Source of the DNA: Edwardsiella anguillarum ET080813
Lineage (GTDB): Bacteria; Pseudomonadota; Gammaproteobacteria; Enterobacterales; Enterobacteriaceae
NCBI RefSeq assembly: GCF_000264765.2
Contig: NZ_CP006664.1
Coordinates: 4,136,129 to 4,200,128, forward strand
Length of the DNA stretch: 64,000 nucleotides
Direction of reading: 5' to 3'
Below, one piece after another: positions 8,277-17,389 of the stretch (the stretch's first letter is position 1; each line of letters starts with the position of its first letter). Made by a program: the position numbers and the translations under genes. The notes under the pieces were generated by a model. That model did no database searches, was not told the DNA's origin, and saw nothing but the letters and a program-made list of their open reading frames with translations.

Positions 8277-9415
8277 ACAAAGCGCACCTCACCCAACACC
8301 GGAATTTCGCCAACTGCAAACGCAATATTGGCAGTCGGAGAATTCAGGATATAACCCGTCGTTCCGTTAACATCTCCAATGCTCTTGTTGATATCCGAGA
8401 GATAGACCTTACCGGAGCCATCAGGATTGGCCTCTTCAAAAAACAACGCGGCGAGCGCATCCCTGATGCCCTGTACAGTGGCGCTGTCAGCATTCTTGAG
8501 CCCTGCAATTTCGACGTCGATAATTTTCGGGATCGGAGAGCACACAAAAACGATCGCTGTGTCAGTCTGCTGAGGGTAGATGTGATCGGCGACAGCCAAC
8601 TGGTCCCCGGTGGCTCTGACAGCCCCCCAGTCCTCCAATTGTGATATCCCGTCGGAGCCGACTGGAAACCCGCCGCTGGCATTCCGATTACACATGATAT
8701 ACACCCCAACGGTCCCTCCCCCATTCAGGCGCCGTTTTACCCACGCACGGGTCACGTTAGGCACTTCAAGCGCCCATTTTTTATAATCGGTATCGCTGCC
8801 GCCCTGTGGCGGATTCTGCCACGCCAGCAGGCCACGGCGGCGGAATTCGTCTTCGCCTTCAATATCCGCCCCACCAGTTGCAGCAGACAATAACGTTACC
8901 TGCGGATCCACGCCGGCAATATTGGCGTCTAGGGTCAGCATGGTCCCTGCATCAGCGTTGCCGCGCGCCCCTCCGCCTGTTACATCGTTGGTAATGTCAG
9001 GCAGTATGGCAGTCACTGGTACAACACCAGATCCATCTGCCTGGGTTTTTAGCTCTGAGTCTGTGCGGTACTGGTAACCGTCGCCACGGTTCAGGATCGT
9101 GCCAGCCGGAATAATGCTGCCAGCGGCACCGGTGGCCTGTGCCGATTGTGACTTCGCGGCCATGGCTGGTTTACGGAAAACCTGCTTCATAGCCATCCAC
9201 CCCGCCAGAAACTCATCGGTAGAAGTGAACGGGGTAGTCTGCAGGGCAATATAGTCTAAGTAGGCATAGTGCAGATGCCCCATCCCGGCATCCATGTCGG
9301 CGAGCACTTTCAAGTTAGCGAAGCGCAGTAGCGCGCCAACATCCTCCAATTCCGCCTGCATAAACTTCCGATTTCCGTCACGCAGTTCGCTGAGTGTCGG
9401 TCGTTTAAACGGCAT
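8273..9415 (-). CDS. Baseplate wedge protein, gpJ/Mu gp47 family
   Basis: The 380-residue length and motifs fit the baseplate J-like family, which forms the wedges around the central hub. Recognisable parts are R-P-T-L-S-E-L-R-D at the N-terminus, the H-L-H-Y-A-Y-L-D-Y-I-A segment near residue 45, the G-A-A-G-S-I-I-P-A-G-T-I-L region, and E-G-E-D-E-F-R-R-R near residue 180. The gene is flanked by gp46- and gp48-like genes with short or overlapping junctions. Confidence 0.93.
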   Translation of the reverse strand: MPFKRPTLSELRDGNRKFMQAELEDVGALLRFANLKVLADMDAGMGHLHYAYLDYIALQTTPFTSTDEFLAGWMAMKQVFRKPAMAAKSQSAQATGAAGSIIPAGTILNRGDGYQYRTDSELKTQADGSGVVPVTAILPDITNDVTGGGARGNADAGTMLTLDANIAGVDPQVTLLSAATGGADIEGEDEFRRRGLLAWQNPPQGGSDTDYKKWALEVPNVTRAWVKRRLNGGGTVGVYIMCNRNASGGFPVGSDGISQLEDWGAVRATGDQLAVADHIYPQQTDTAIVFVCSPIPKIIDVEIAGLKNADSATVQGIRDALAALFFEEANPDGSGKVYLSDINKSIGDVNGTTGYILNSPTANIAFAVGEIPVLGEVRFV

Positions 9416-9416
9416 A

Positions 9417-9854
9417 TTATCGTTGCTCCCATATCCAGTAAAACCTGAATTCTTGCCAGTCTTTGCCCGGTGCCAGATACCGGATAGTGAGGTTCAGGCG
9501 GTTCGGCATGACGATCTGCGCAGTAGGGATAACATCGCTGACCACGCCATCATCCTTAAGCCAGGCAAGGGCCTCGCGCGCATATTCCTCCGCTCTTTTC
9601 GCCACGTCAGTCGTCAGTTTCTGCCTTCGGAGTAACCACAGCCGGGATCCGAGCTGCGATTCATCGCCTGAATCCCCCCACCAGCCACGGCGATCGTTGT
9701 CTTCATAATCATCATCCGCGCGCGCCAGCCGGTCGGTAAACAAGCTATCCAATATCGCGGTCTGTAAATCGTACCCTGTAGTGAGCGCTCCAGGGCCTGC
9801 CCTCCAGTCGGCAACCATCTCATCCACACTCCAGAAAGAGGCAATGTCACTCAT
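9417..9854 (-). CDS. Baseplate protein, Mu gp46-like
   Basis: The 145 residues show the features of the GP46/W-like family: an N-terminal D-L-Q-T-A-I-L-D-S-L-F-T-D-R-L-A segment, then G-W-W-G-D, and a helical A-x-R-A-E-E-Y-A-R-E-A-L region. It occupies the position of P2 gpW/Mu gp46 between spike and wedge genes and overlaps the upstream spike gene by 4 bp. Confidence 0.9.
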   Translation of the reverse strand: MSDIASFWSVDEMVADWRAGPGALTTGYDLQTAILDSLFTDRLARADDDYEDNDRRGWWGDSGDESQLGSRLWLLRRQKLTTDVAKRAEEYAREALAWLKDDGVVSDVIPTAQIVMPNRLNLTIRYLAPGKDWQEFRFYWIWEQR

Positions 9855-10435
9855 GTCACCACCTCATCGGTTTTTTCACTGTAGATATTGTCATTGCCTC
9901 TCTGGGTATTTTTAACCAGGTGATTGTGGTCATTGTGTGCCTCCCGCAGGTCTTTCAGCGTTCTGCTGTTGGTTTCGCAATTGTCCACAATATCGCCAGT
10001 GCATCTCAGAAGTGGGGTGTTTGCCAGAATCCCCTCGCTGGCATTAATGGTCACGTTTGTGGCGTTGTTGACTTCTACATCCTTGCCATTCGCGTCGACA
10101 AATACCCCATCTTTGGTCAACAGCACCTCCTGCCCCCACTGGCTGTAGATAACGGTTTCGCCATTTTTCAGCCCAGTACGCCGGAATCCCTGGTGATTCG
10201 TGGCAATGACCACCGGACTTGAGCGGTCACCTCCAATAAAGGCCAGAACCACATCGGTGCCTTTCGGCAGCCCGGAGGAAAAGCCAAACTCGGCAAGCCG
10301 CGGCGCGCTGGCAACTTCAAGCGGCGTCTGGTACTGAAGGGTCTGCACAACACCGCCGTCCTTCTGCACGGTTACCCGGCCAATGCCCAGCATGCCGGAG
10401 ATCCGGGCGGCCGTTCGCCTGAATAGCTGATTCAT
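9851..10435 (-). CDS. Central spike/baseplate assembly protein, Mu gp45 (gpV-like)
   Basis: This 194-residue protein matches the membrane-piercing spike family of Mu and P2. An N-terminal OB-like region with R-I-S-G-M-L-G-I-G-R-V-T-V-Q is followed by G-L-P-K-G-T-D-V-V-L-A-F-I-G-G-D-R-S-S. A repetitive, beta-rich C-terminal part then gives way to a His-rich end (E-A-H-N-D-H-N-H). The needle-like spike would be the first part to contact the outer membrane. It is part of the gpP-gp45-gp46-gp47-gp48 gene string. Confidence 0.9.
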   Translation of the reverse strand: MNQLFRRTAARISGMLGIGRVTVQKDGGVVQTLQYQTPLEVASAPRLAEFGFSSGLPKGTDVVLAFIGGDRSSPVVIATNHQGFRRTGLKNGETVIYSQWGQEVLLTKDGVFVDANGKDVEVNNATNVTINASEGILANTPLLRCTGDIVDNCETNSRTLKDLREAHNDHNHLVKNTQRGNDNIYSEKTDEVVT

Positions 10436-11517
10436 GTATTAAACCCCGCAAGCTGCTGGTAGAAGGCGTATGGCTGAACAGCGAACGCTTCCGGCGGCAT
10501 CAGTGTCATGCGCGCATGCGTCCCGTTGTCATCTCGCATGTAAGTGACATCGGCCAGCAACAACTCGGTATCCAGTAGGTGGAATGTCGGTATATTCACC
10601 GGGATAAGGGTATTAGGTTCCCACAACTTACCGCCCTCATCCCGCCAGGAATCGATCGTCACGGTTAGCAACTTTGAGCGGCCATACCGGCGATTCATTT
10701 CCCATTCGATAGCGCGCTGTGCCTGTTGTGATGCCATCATCGTACTTTCAATAATGGAAATGTGCTTCCGGTAGCGCATGCGGGCAGCTTCCGGATCCCC
10801 AGCTGTCGCCAGGGTCACAGAGTCATACGCCATATCTGGCGAATATCCGGCTACCGGGGCAATGCCCATCGATACGCCAACGTAGTCAGAGAACCTGTCA
10901 GCCATCGATTTGCGGTAATATGCCAGCTCAACGTTCACACCCTCGGCAATACCGCTGGCGGCACGATACGTACCGACGCGGGTCAACAGCAGGTTACCAT
11001 CAGGTTGATCGTAATAAAGCAGGGCTGACCAACGCGCTACCCGCTCGATAATCTCCTGTGGTGATTCCCCCCAGTTAAGCGTGAACTGCGGAACCTTAAT
11101 CAAGTCACTCACATCCGCCGAGACACTGATGCCGTAATACGACGCCAGCCGCATGGCGATTTCCAGCGCATTACCGCCATTGATGACGTTATTGGGCCAC
11201 TCGGCGGAACAATCCACCAGATCCTGGCATTTGCTTCTCCCTGTCGCGCGCACCTCGTGGCGAGAGCGCGATATTGACGACTCCCAGTCATCCACATATC
11301 CCGTCAGTGTCAGATCATTCCCGATACGGACGGAACATGGCATCCCCTCTTCCACAAGCTGACGCTTATCGTTACCGGGGAAGTAATCCATCAGGCCGAG
11401 ATCGAAATCTGAGGGAAACCGTTCGATACCGCGAGTCACCCGGACAGAATCCCAACCCTCAATGATTTTCCCGCCGATCGTCAGCGAGACGACGTCCTGA
11501 TCGCTGTCTGCACTCAT
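10432..11517 (-). CDS. Baseplate hub protein, Mu gpP (gp44)-like
   Basis: The 361 residues match the Mu gpP/SfV tail protein that forms the hub holding the spike. Typical stretches are V-S-L-T-I-G-G-K-I-I-E-G-W near the N-terminus, G-Y-V-D-D-W-E around residue 75, R-S-K-C-Q-D-L-V-D-C-S-A, and the C-terminal W-x-P-N-T-L-I-P-V-N segment. It overlaps both the upstream gpN gene and the downstream spike gene by 4 bp. Confidence 0.92.
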   Translation of the reverse strand: MSADSDQDVVSLTIGGKIIEGWDSVRVTRGIERFPSDFDLGLMDYFPGNDKRQLVEEGMPCSVRIGNDLTLTGYVDDWESSISRSRHEVRATGRSKCQDLVDCSAEWPNNVINGGNALEIAMRLASYYGISVSADVSDLIKVPQFTLNWGESPQEIIERVARWSALLYYDQPDGNLLLTRVGTYRAASGIAEGVNVELAYYRKSMADRFSDYVGVSMGIAPVAGYSPDMAYDSVTLATAGDPEAARMRYRKHISIIESTMMASQQAQRAIEWEMNRRYGRSKLLTVTIDSWRDEGGKLWEPNTLIPVNIPTFHLLDTELLLADVTYMRDDNGTHARMTLMPPEAFAVQPYAFYQQLAGFNT

Positions 11518-12914
11518 TGCCTTAATACCTTCATAGTTGTTGGCATAAATGCCGGATGCGGAACGCGGACCTCCTGCACAAGTTCATCCGCACGGATGGC
11601 ATCCTGATACAGTCGGTTAGCCAGCGTCAGCGCAGGAAGAGGCTGAGCCATCGTGACCTGAATCAGCTCGCTCAGTCCAGATGCGCGGTCACTCATCGTA
11701 GCCAAGAAGGAAGATCTGACGGCAAACAGGCCCCCATACATACCATCTTCAGCACGGTCTCCAGTCAGTATCAGCGCCGTATCAAGTTGAACGGAGACCC
11801 GCTGCGTTATCGCTTCAGCCTCATCGCGGCTGGTCGGGCTGGCATCGGCAGCCACGCGGGTCATGGCCCCCGAGCACAACACAACGATCAGTGTGTTTAT
11901 AGTGGATGATATCGCCTTGCTGCTGTCGGATTGCTGGTATTCCGTACTAATGGCATTGGCCAGTTTCTCCAGCGCTGAAATCCGGTCATTCATACTGCCG
12001 GCACTGACAATGATGGCATTCACGACATCGGCGATCCCCTGCACAAAGTCATCCGGGGCCGAGGCGTTGTTGAGGTGTTCCACCGTATCAGTGATGTTTT
12101 TCCGGTCCATCACTGATTGCGCGATCACCTGATTCGCGAGAGCATGATCGTCCCCTACATCCCTGGTTGACGCATTACCGGAAACAGCAGAAGCGCTGCC
12201 GCCGACCGCGCCCTTGTTGTAACGACCATATCGGGTATTACCAAAGGTGGAATTCAGGACGTTGCTGAGATTTGTAACTTCACTGATGGTGCTGTCCACC
12301 ATGCTAGCCCAGAACGTGACGGTACCTTTAATAATGTTAATCGCCTGCGTAACACCGCGGATTTCTCCCTTTATCCTAGTGAGCGTACTGGCGAGCGTCG
12401 AGCTAACCAGCTTCAGGTAGTTAGTATTTACCGTATCACCTGCCGTGGTACTGTCCGTGATAGCGAATACTTTAAGTCCTGACTCAATAGCTATTAGGGT
12501 GAACTCAAATACTCTTCCGTTTTCTTGTGAGCCAGAAATACGTAAACCATTCTCTGGAATGGAAACGGTTAATTCACCGAGCGTCGGATGAACCAATGTG
12601 CCGCTTCCCTTTGTTTCACAGGCAGCAATCAATGACTGGCGCTGAGTGATAACATCCCCGCCACCATAGATCTGACTGTTCTGGATAATAAATCCACGGA
12701 GAACAAAACGGCGGACTCCACGGCCAATGTCCTCAATCCAGGCGGAATTACGATAAGGATACTCATGCACGGCCTGACGACGTCCATGGCTACCCTCCTC
12801 CATAACGACGGCAAACGGAACTCCGCGAAACGAACTGGCGCGCAGTTTACTCTGCCAGTCATCACTGACACCGCCCCCCATTAGGGAGGTAATTACATCC
12901 TGAATAATTGGCAT
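11514..12914 (-). CDS. DNA circularisation/tail protein, Mu gpN-like
   Basis: This protein of 466 residues belongs to the Mu gpN family. In Mu, gpN is a structural protein of the tail/baseplate and has been linked to circularisation of the infecting genome. The N-terminal domain is diagnostic: L-R-A-S-S-F-R-G-V-P-F, then G-R-R-x-x-x-H-E-Y-P-Y-R, then W-x-E-D-I-G-R. The rest is a long helical region. A hairpin terminator lies immediately upstream, between this gene and the tape measure. Confidence 0.9.
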   Translation of the reverse strand: MPIIQDVITSLMGGGVSDDWQSKLRASSFRGVPFAVVMEEGSHGRRQAVHEYPYRNSAWIEDIGRGVRRFVLRGFIIQNSQIYGGGDVITQRQSLIAACETKGSGTLVHPTLGELTVSIPENGLRISGSQENGRVFEFTLIAIESGLKVFAITDSTTAGDTVNTNYLKLVSSTLASTLTRIKGEIRGVTQAINIIKGTVTFWASMVDSTISEVTNLSNVLNSTFGNTRYGRYNKGAVGGSASAVSGNASTRDVGDDHALANQVIAQSVMDRKNITDTVEHLNNASAPDDFVQGIADVVNAIIVSAGSMNDRISALEKLANAISTEYQQSDSSKAISSTINTLIVVLCSGAMTRVAADASPTSRDEAEAITQRVSVQLDTALILTGDRAEDGMYGGLFAVRSSFLATMSDRASGLSELIQVTMAQPLPALTLANRLYQDAIRADELVQEVRVPHPAFMPTTMKVLRQ

Positions 12915-12927
12915 ATTCTCCCCACAA

Positions 12928-12958
12928 ACAAAAAAGCTGCCAGATTGACAGCTTTTAC
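12928..12958 (-). terminator. Hairpin terminator upstream of the gpN-like gene
   Basis: Read on the minus strand, AAAGCTG TCAATCTGG CAGCTTTTTTG forms a stem with a run of six T. Its position inside the late operon, between tape measure and baseplate genes, suggests it trims or partly attenuates baseplate expression unless Q-modified polymerase reads through. Confidence 0.7.
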
Positions 12959-12977
12959 ATTCAATTAACTAATAAAA

Positions 12978-13091
12978 TCATTCACGCACTGAAAACCTAT
13001 CTTGAGATTTAGAAATAATTAACGTGCGGCCATCTATCGTTTTTATCACAACCAAGCTATAGTCAATATTTATTACATCAGAAACGGCCAT
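12978..13091 (-). CDS. Small hypothetical phage protein (37 residues)
   Basis: An ATG-started frame encodes 37 residues (M-A-V-S-D-V-I-N-I-D-Y-S-L-V-V ... F-S-V-R-E). It begins 2 bp after the tape-measure stop and ends just before the hairpin terminator. The tight packing favours a real gene, but no family is recognised and the RBS is weak. It fills an otherwise unexplained 180-bp gap. Confidence 0.45.
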   Translation of the reverse strand: MAVSDVINIDYSLVVIKTIDGRTLIISKSQDRFSVRE

Positions 13092-13093
13092 CA

Positions 13094-14899
13094 CTAATAG
13101 TTCATCGCCGTTGTTATTCGGCCATTATTTTCAACGTTATAAGTTTTGCGTTTTCCCTTATCGCTTACCATCGTGATTTCAAGCTTCACCTTTTGCTCCT
13201 CCATGGCACTCTTGAATGAACGAGTAATGTTATCTACAAACACTTGCCTATCGCCTCCTTCTGGCAAAGCTGGTTGTATAATACCACCTTCCCTTTTTCG
13301 TCCATCGGCGCCCCCCTCTGATTGAGCGTCACTTTGATTGGATTCCCTTCCTATGATCCGCTGATAATGACCAAGTACAGTTACTGGGTACGCTTGATTT
13401 TGCTGTCCCCACCTTCGAGTATCATACCCACCATTATAGTAACGCAGTGCAAGTGGAACGTCCCCGCCAGATTTTTTCAGATTTTCAGACAGAATCTGTG
13501 CGCCAGCCATTATGTTCTGCCGCGGATCTCTCCAATCTGTGACTCCTGTAGCCCTGAAGTTTGATGGCATTATCTGCATAAGCCCTTGGGCACCAGCACT
13601 ACTTACAGCATTAGGGTTACCACGTGATTCTTGGGTCATAATGGCTTTTAGCAGGCGGGGATCAACGCCATATTTTTTGCCAGCCTCATCAAGAATACTG
13701 TCATACTTCCCCCCCTGATTATATGGTGAGTAATCTCCCCTAGAAACCGGTTGGCGGCTAATAGCACCTATATCCCCCTGCAACTGTTGAGCAAGATCTG
13801 TTGCGCGATAGTGTGAATCATATTGTTTTCTGACGCCATCAGTCATAAGGCCTGCATTAACCATCGCCCGATCACTCCAAGGAAGGCTATTATAAAACCC
13901 TTTATCTCCTTGTATTTTACGTATTTTATTTGTATTTTCAGTACTAACAAAACCAGCTGCATGCGATAATCCGGTTAGATCACCGTTGGTTAAAAGATCG
14001 GTAACCCCCTCCAGACCATCTTTCACTGACCCATCAGAGAGTAACGCTTTCAGCGCCTTATTCTTTGAACGCTGCCACAAACCATCCCATGAGGCGCTGA
14101 GTTCATTCATCGTGCCATTAATGTCACCGAGCTCTTTATTGAGCTCAGGATCGATGGTCAGCCCAATCTCATCAGATTTAGCCAGGAGCGTTTTCATGCG
14201 CTCACCTTCGCGCATTAACGCCAACATTTCTGGTGTGAGCCCAAGGGCATCAGCAACTGACTTCTGCTGCTCAGGCCGTAATGTAGGAAACACTTGAGCG
14301 ATATCCTGTAACGTTTTCAGCGTATCAACAGAGCCATCATTATTTTTCTGTATCTGGACCCCGATCTGCACAAGAGCGCCAAGAACTTGACCATTAGCGC
14401 CACTGGCAGCCTCTTTCAGCGTCTTCGCCACCCCGTCAATGGATGTATTGGCACTTTCACTATCGGCACCTAAGACTCGCATCGCACCAGCCAGACGGGA
14501 AAAATCCTCAACACGCATACCCGCATTTTTCGCGGAAACGTCCAGGTTATATGCCTCTCTGGACGCCTCACGAAAGCCATAAGCAACCTTTTTAAGCCCG
14601 TACCCGACAGCGCCAACAATCCCCAGTGTTCCCAACTTGCCAGATAACTCCCCTACCATTTTCAAGGGAGGAACCATATCCCCAATAAGCTGCACATTAT
14701 CTCTGGCCGCTTTAGACAGATTTTCAAAACGCGAGATAAAGCCATTCAACCCATCAACTGTCTCCTGCCCACCTAACTGAAGCCCTTCTCTCGTTTTATC
14801 GAGCTTAGGCTCAAGAGCACGAATGGCCTCGTTAATGCGGTCAATAGCATCACTGACCTGATCATTGGCCACTACCTCAAAATCAAAGACATTACTCAT
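13094..14899 (-). CDS. Tail tape measure protein with lytic transglycosylase domain
   Basis: At 601 residues this is the length-determining protein of the contractile tail (Mu gp42 position). The N-terminal two-thirds is helical, with a hydrophobic V-G-A-V-G-Y-G-L-K-K patch. The C-terminal part (about residues 400-510) is a soluble lytic transglycosylase fold: Y-G-V-D-P-R-L-L-K-A-I-M-T-Q-E-S-R-G-N with the catalytic Glu, then G-A-Q-G-L-M-Q-I-M-P, then L-R-Y-Y-N-G-G. The domain probably opens peptidoglycan during DNA entry. The start overlaps the stop of the frameshifted chaperone. Confidence 0.93.
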   Translation of the reverse strand: MSNVFDFEVVANDQVSDAIDRINEAIRALEPKLDKTREGLQLGGQETVDGLNGFISRFENLSKAARDNVQLIGDMVPPLKMVGELSGKLGTLGIVGAVGYGLKKVAYGFREASREAYNLDVSAKNAGMRVEDFSRLAGAMRVLGADSESANTSIDGVAKTLKEAASGANGQVLGALVQIGVQIQKNNDGSVDTLKTLQDIAQVFPTLRPEQQKSVADALGLTPEMLALMREGERMKTLLAKSDEIGLTIDPELNKELGDINGTMNELSASWDGLWQRSKNKALKALLSDGSVKDGLEGVTDLLTNGDLTGLSHAAGFVSTENTNKIRKIQGDKGFYNSLPWSDRAMVNAGLMTDGVRKQYDSHYRATDLAQQLQGDIGAISRQPVSRGDYSPYNQGGKYDSILDEAGKKYGVDPRLLKAIMTQESRGNPNAVSSAGAQGLMQIMPSNFRATGVTDWRDPRQNIMAGAQILSENLKKSGGDVPLALRYYNGGYDTRRWGQQNQAYPVTVLGHYQRIIGRESNQSDAQSEGGADGRKREGGIIQPALPEGGDRQVFVDNITRSFKSAMEEQKVKLEITMVSDKGKRKTYNVENNGRITTAMNY

Positions 14900-15319
14900 C
14901 GTCTTCAGGTTTCCTGAGTTTGTTGATACGGGATGCCTGGGCTACCCACCATTTCAATCGGGCGTGAGTCATCCCCCACGCCCTATCCTCTGTCCAGCGA
15001 AAGTAAAACGTGACGTCAGCTGCATCCTCCTGCCAGGCTGTCAGGGCTTCCAGGTCAAAAAACTGAGCAGGTACTCCTCACACTTGCGAAAATCAATGAA
15101 GTCCATCGGCTGCAGCACGCTTTCACGTGTACCAGACACCAGCGAGATAAGCAGACGCATGGCCGCCAATGAGGTAGAGGCAGCCTGTTTTTCGTAAAAC
15201 TGCTCTGCCTGGCTGAGCGTCGGGGCTTTCAGCTCCAGTTGCTCATAGCGGGTTTTCTGCACCACATCTTCAAGCGGAACCGATAGCGTAATAGTTTTGA
15301 CTCGTTCAATTTCTGCCAT
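14892..15319 (-). CDS. Tail assembly chaperone, long form made by -1 frameshift (Mu gp41/42-type)
   Basis: Joining the short chaperone to the frame behind it through the slippery heptamer T TTT TTG (minus strand, 15062-15056) gives one protein of about 142 residues. Its extension reads D-L-E-A-L-T-A-W-Q-E-D and contains two Trp-rich stretches (Y-F-R-W-T-E-D; R-L-K-W-W-V-A-Q). It ends K-P-E-D-D-E just before the tape measure. The two-form chaperone made by a -1 slip is a known feature of long-tailed phages including Mu. The heptamer is in phase and the extension uses normal codons. The ratio and actual slippage are inferred. Confidence 0.75.
15041..15319 (-). CDS. Tail assembly chaperone, short form (gpE/Mu gp41-like)
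   Basis: The 92-residue zero-frame product lies between tail tube and tape measure genes, the place of the G/E-type chaperone that coats the tape measure before tube polymerisation. It has the family look: a short beta N-terminus (I-T-L-S-V-P-L-E) followed by helices (A-E-Q-F-Y-E-K-Q; L-A-A-M-R-L-L-I-S-L-V-S-G). The zero frame stops seven bases after the slippery site. Confidence 0.85.
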   Translation of the reverse strand: MAEIERVKTITLSVPLEDVVQKTRYEQLELKAPTLSQAEQFYEKQAASTSLAAMRLLISLVSGTRESVLQPMDFIDFRKCEEYLLSFLTWKP

Positions 15320-15320
15320 C

Positions 15321-15692
15321 TTAGTTCTCCGTTACTTCCCGGCCTTCCCAGCGAACATCAAACACCGCATCTTCGCTCTCCACTTCCTGAACGTTTACCG
15401 TCCAGAGCCCTTCACCAATAATCGTTTTACCATTTGCCAGCTCAGCAACGATGTTGACGTTGGTTTGCTCGTTAAAGCCAAGAACGTTAGTCCCACCGCT
15501 ATCGCGCAGCCGTGCGGAAATGTACGGCGCCACAGGTTTTTCTTTGTACCCGTGCACACCATCCATCCCCGTCAGAGTGGTGCGGTTAACTTTGGATGGC
15601 TGATACTTAAACGAGCCCTCCACCATCACCGTCACCCCGTTCACCGTTACGTACGCGGTTCCGGCCAGGCGGTTAGTCGTATTACCTGCCAT
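15321..15692 (-). CDS. Tail tube protein (Mu gpM-like)
   Basis: The 123 residues match the Mu/SfV tail tube family. The diagnostic start is N-R-L-A-G-T-A-Y-V-T-V-N-G, followed by a G-S-F-K-Y-Q-P-S block and the D-G-V-H-G-Y-K-E-K-P segment. The tube stacks inside the sheath and carries DNA. It lies 3 bp after the sheath gene. Confidence 0.92.
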   Translation of the reverse strand: MAGNTTNRLAGTAYVTVNGVTVMVEGSFKYQPSKVNRTTLTGMDGVHGYKEKPVAPYISARLRDSGGTNVLGFNEQTNVNIVAELANGKTIIGEGLWTVNVQEVESEDAVFDVRWEGREVTEN

Positions 15693-15695
15693 CGC

Positions 15696-17198
15696 TTATG
15701 CTCCTGTTGATTCAGCCCGCGTACGGAACTGGTTGAGCAGCGCAAAAATACGCAGCTGGTTTATGAGGGTTCCCGGCCACAGAACATCGACGCGGTTCGG
15801 GTTTTTGGCGTTCTGCTCAACAATGATATTTTTGGCAAACGCCGCCTTGTCCTGTGCATACCCGTTCCACACCAGGTTGCCATACTCCGCAATCTGGTCA
15901 GCCTTGATGATATTCGGCGTGACGATCGCAGCACCGGGGGCAAAGCGGGTACCATTGGCCGCCAGCTTCATGCGACCAAATTTGCTAGTTACCGCCGTGC
16001 GCAGGTAGCGGGTAACAAACATCAGGCTGAAGAGCGTTTCGACCTCAAGGTAGCTATCATCCGTATCACCGTAGCTGTTCTTCTGGTAGGTCGTGATCAG
16101 GTTTTCAATGCGCACCGTGCCATCATCATCAACCGTGAACGTCGAAATACCGCTGTACAGCAGGTTATTGCGCTCGGTGATCTCAAAGCGATCCTGTAGT
16201 GCCGGAGCCAGAACCCCCTGGATAGACAGTGACTGCACAGGGCGCCCCGGATCATTACGTAAGCTGACCGCCGCAGCGCCGGTGTACCCGGCAGACCATA
16301 CCCAAGGGGGCGACGGCGACTTATTGACCCCCATCAGCGTTTCATGCTGGTTATTTCGTACCTCGCCTTTCGTTCCGAGCTGTGCGTACGTTCCGGTAGT
16401 TGTGCCAAATGAATGGCCATACAACTGCTTATCCCATGCCCAGCGACCGCCAACGTCTGAAAGGAACGCCTTTATCGCATCCAGTGACGTGGTGTCGTCA
16501 TAAGGGTTAACGATGAAGTCGAACGTCCGATCCTGCAGGTTGGCCAGCGCACCGGTGATATCCGGTGCACTGGCGCCACCCTTCATAGCCGTAATGGTCA
16601 GCTCCATACCAGTAGGCGTGGACTCCCCACCAGGAAAACCGAGATAGTTCAGACGAATATCAATATTGTTGCCGATAAAACCAAAGTTTTTTGCCGTCAG
16701 GGTGACAGTATCGGCAGCTGCGCTGGCAGTTACCGGAAGCGTGGTTTTTGCGTTAATCACCGCGGTCAGAGCGGTGGCGATCGCAGCAGCCGTATCCGTC
16801 GCCACCACAGTCAGTTGAATGCGCTCGCCGGCAATGTACAGCGAAATGACCCCGGTTGCCGTTGGCGCACTGGTCACTTTGACGGTACCTGTTGCAACAA
16901 CCATGGAATCAGGGTCTTCTACCAGGGGAAGGATCCAGATTTCGGCGGCGGTATCATTTTTCTGATACGCCGTCATCATGCTCTGCAGGATGCCTCCCTT
17001 CCCAGTCATCTCGCCGACCGCGTCATCAGAAGATACACGCTCAGGAATACCGGCGGTTGCCGTACCAGTAGCGAGCATCCCACCGATCAGCAGAGTACGC
17101 TGCGTGGCTGTGGCGTTATTCGCCATCGAGTTATCAAACTCGACATAGAAAAGCGGCACGCGCAGACTATCAGGCACTCGAGCGAATGGAACCGTCAT
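15696..17198 (-). CDS. Tail sheath protein (Mu gpL-like)
   Basis: At 500 residues this is the contractile sheath of the phage tail. The N-terminus P-F-A-R-V-P-D-S-L-R-V-P-L-F-Y-V-E-F-D-N is typical of Mu gpL-like sheaths, and the C-terminal domain holds the conserved R-Y-L-R-T-A-V-T-S-K-F and R-V-D-V-L-W-P-G segments. The start overlaps the stop of the small DUF2635 gene. It is the clearest evidence that this lambdoid prophage makes a myovirus-type particle. Confidence 0.94.
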   Translation of the reverse strand: MTVPFARVPDSLRVPLFYVEFDNSMANNATATQRTLLIGGMLATGTATAGIPERVSSDDAVGEMTGKGGILQSMMTAYQKNDTAAEIWILPLVEDPDSMVVATGTVKVTSAPTATGVISLYIAGERIQLTVVATDTAAAIATALTAVINAKTTLPVTASAAADTVTLTAKNFGFIGNNIDIRLNYLGFPGGESTPTGMELTITAMKGGASAPDITGALANLQDRTFDFIVNPYDDTTSLDAIKAFLSDVGGRWAWDKQLYGHSFGTTTGTYAQLGTKGEVRNNQHETLMGVNKSPSPPWVWSAGYTGAAAVSLRNDPGRPVQSLSIQGVLAPALQDRFEITERNNLLYSGISTFTVDDDGTVRIENLITTYQKNSYGDTDDSYLEVETLFSLMFVTRYLRTAVTSKFGRMKLAANGTRFAPGAAIVTPNIIKADQIAEYGNLVWNGYAQDKAAFAKNIIVEQNAKNPNRVDVLWPGTLINQLRIFALLNQFRTRAESTGA

Positions 17199-17386
17199 TC
17201 AGCACCTCCCGGTTTTTTATTCGCATCCGTTTTTGCAGTTGCTTTCGACTTCACGACAACCACATCGCCATCACTTAAGCGACGTCGCCAGAAGGTATTA
17301 TCCGGGACCTCTGCGCCATCTTTCGGCAAAAGGGATCCCTTAATGGGACAGCGAACGCTGAGCCCATTATTCGGTTTTACAAACAT
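17195..17386 (-). CDS. DUF2635-type small phage protein
   Basis: The 63 residues start M-F-V-K-P-N-N-G-L-S-V-R-C-P and contain G-A-E-V-P-D-N-T-F-W-R-R-R-L, features of the small DUF2635 family found just upstream of sheath genes in Mu-like phages (Mu gp38 position). The molecular role is unknown. It overlaps the sheath start. Confidence 0.85.
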   Translation of the reverse strand: MFVKPNNGLSVRCPIKGSLLPKDGAEVPDNTFWRRRLSDGDVVVVKSKATAKTDANKKPGGAE

Positions 17387-17389
17387 GAT

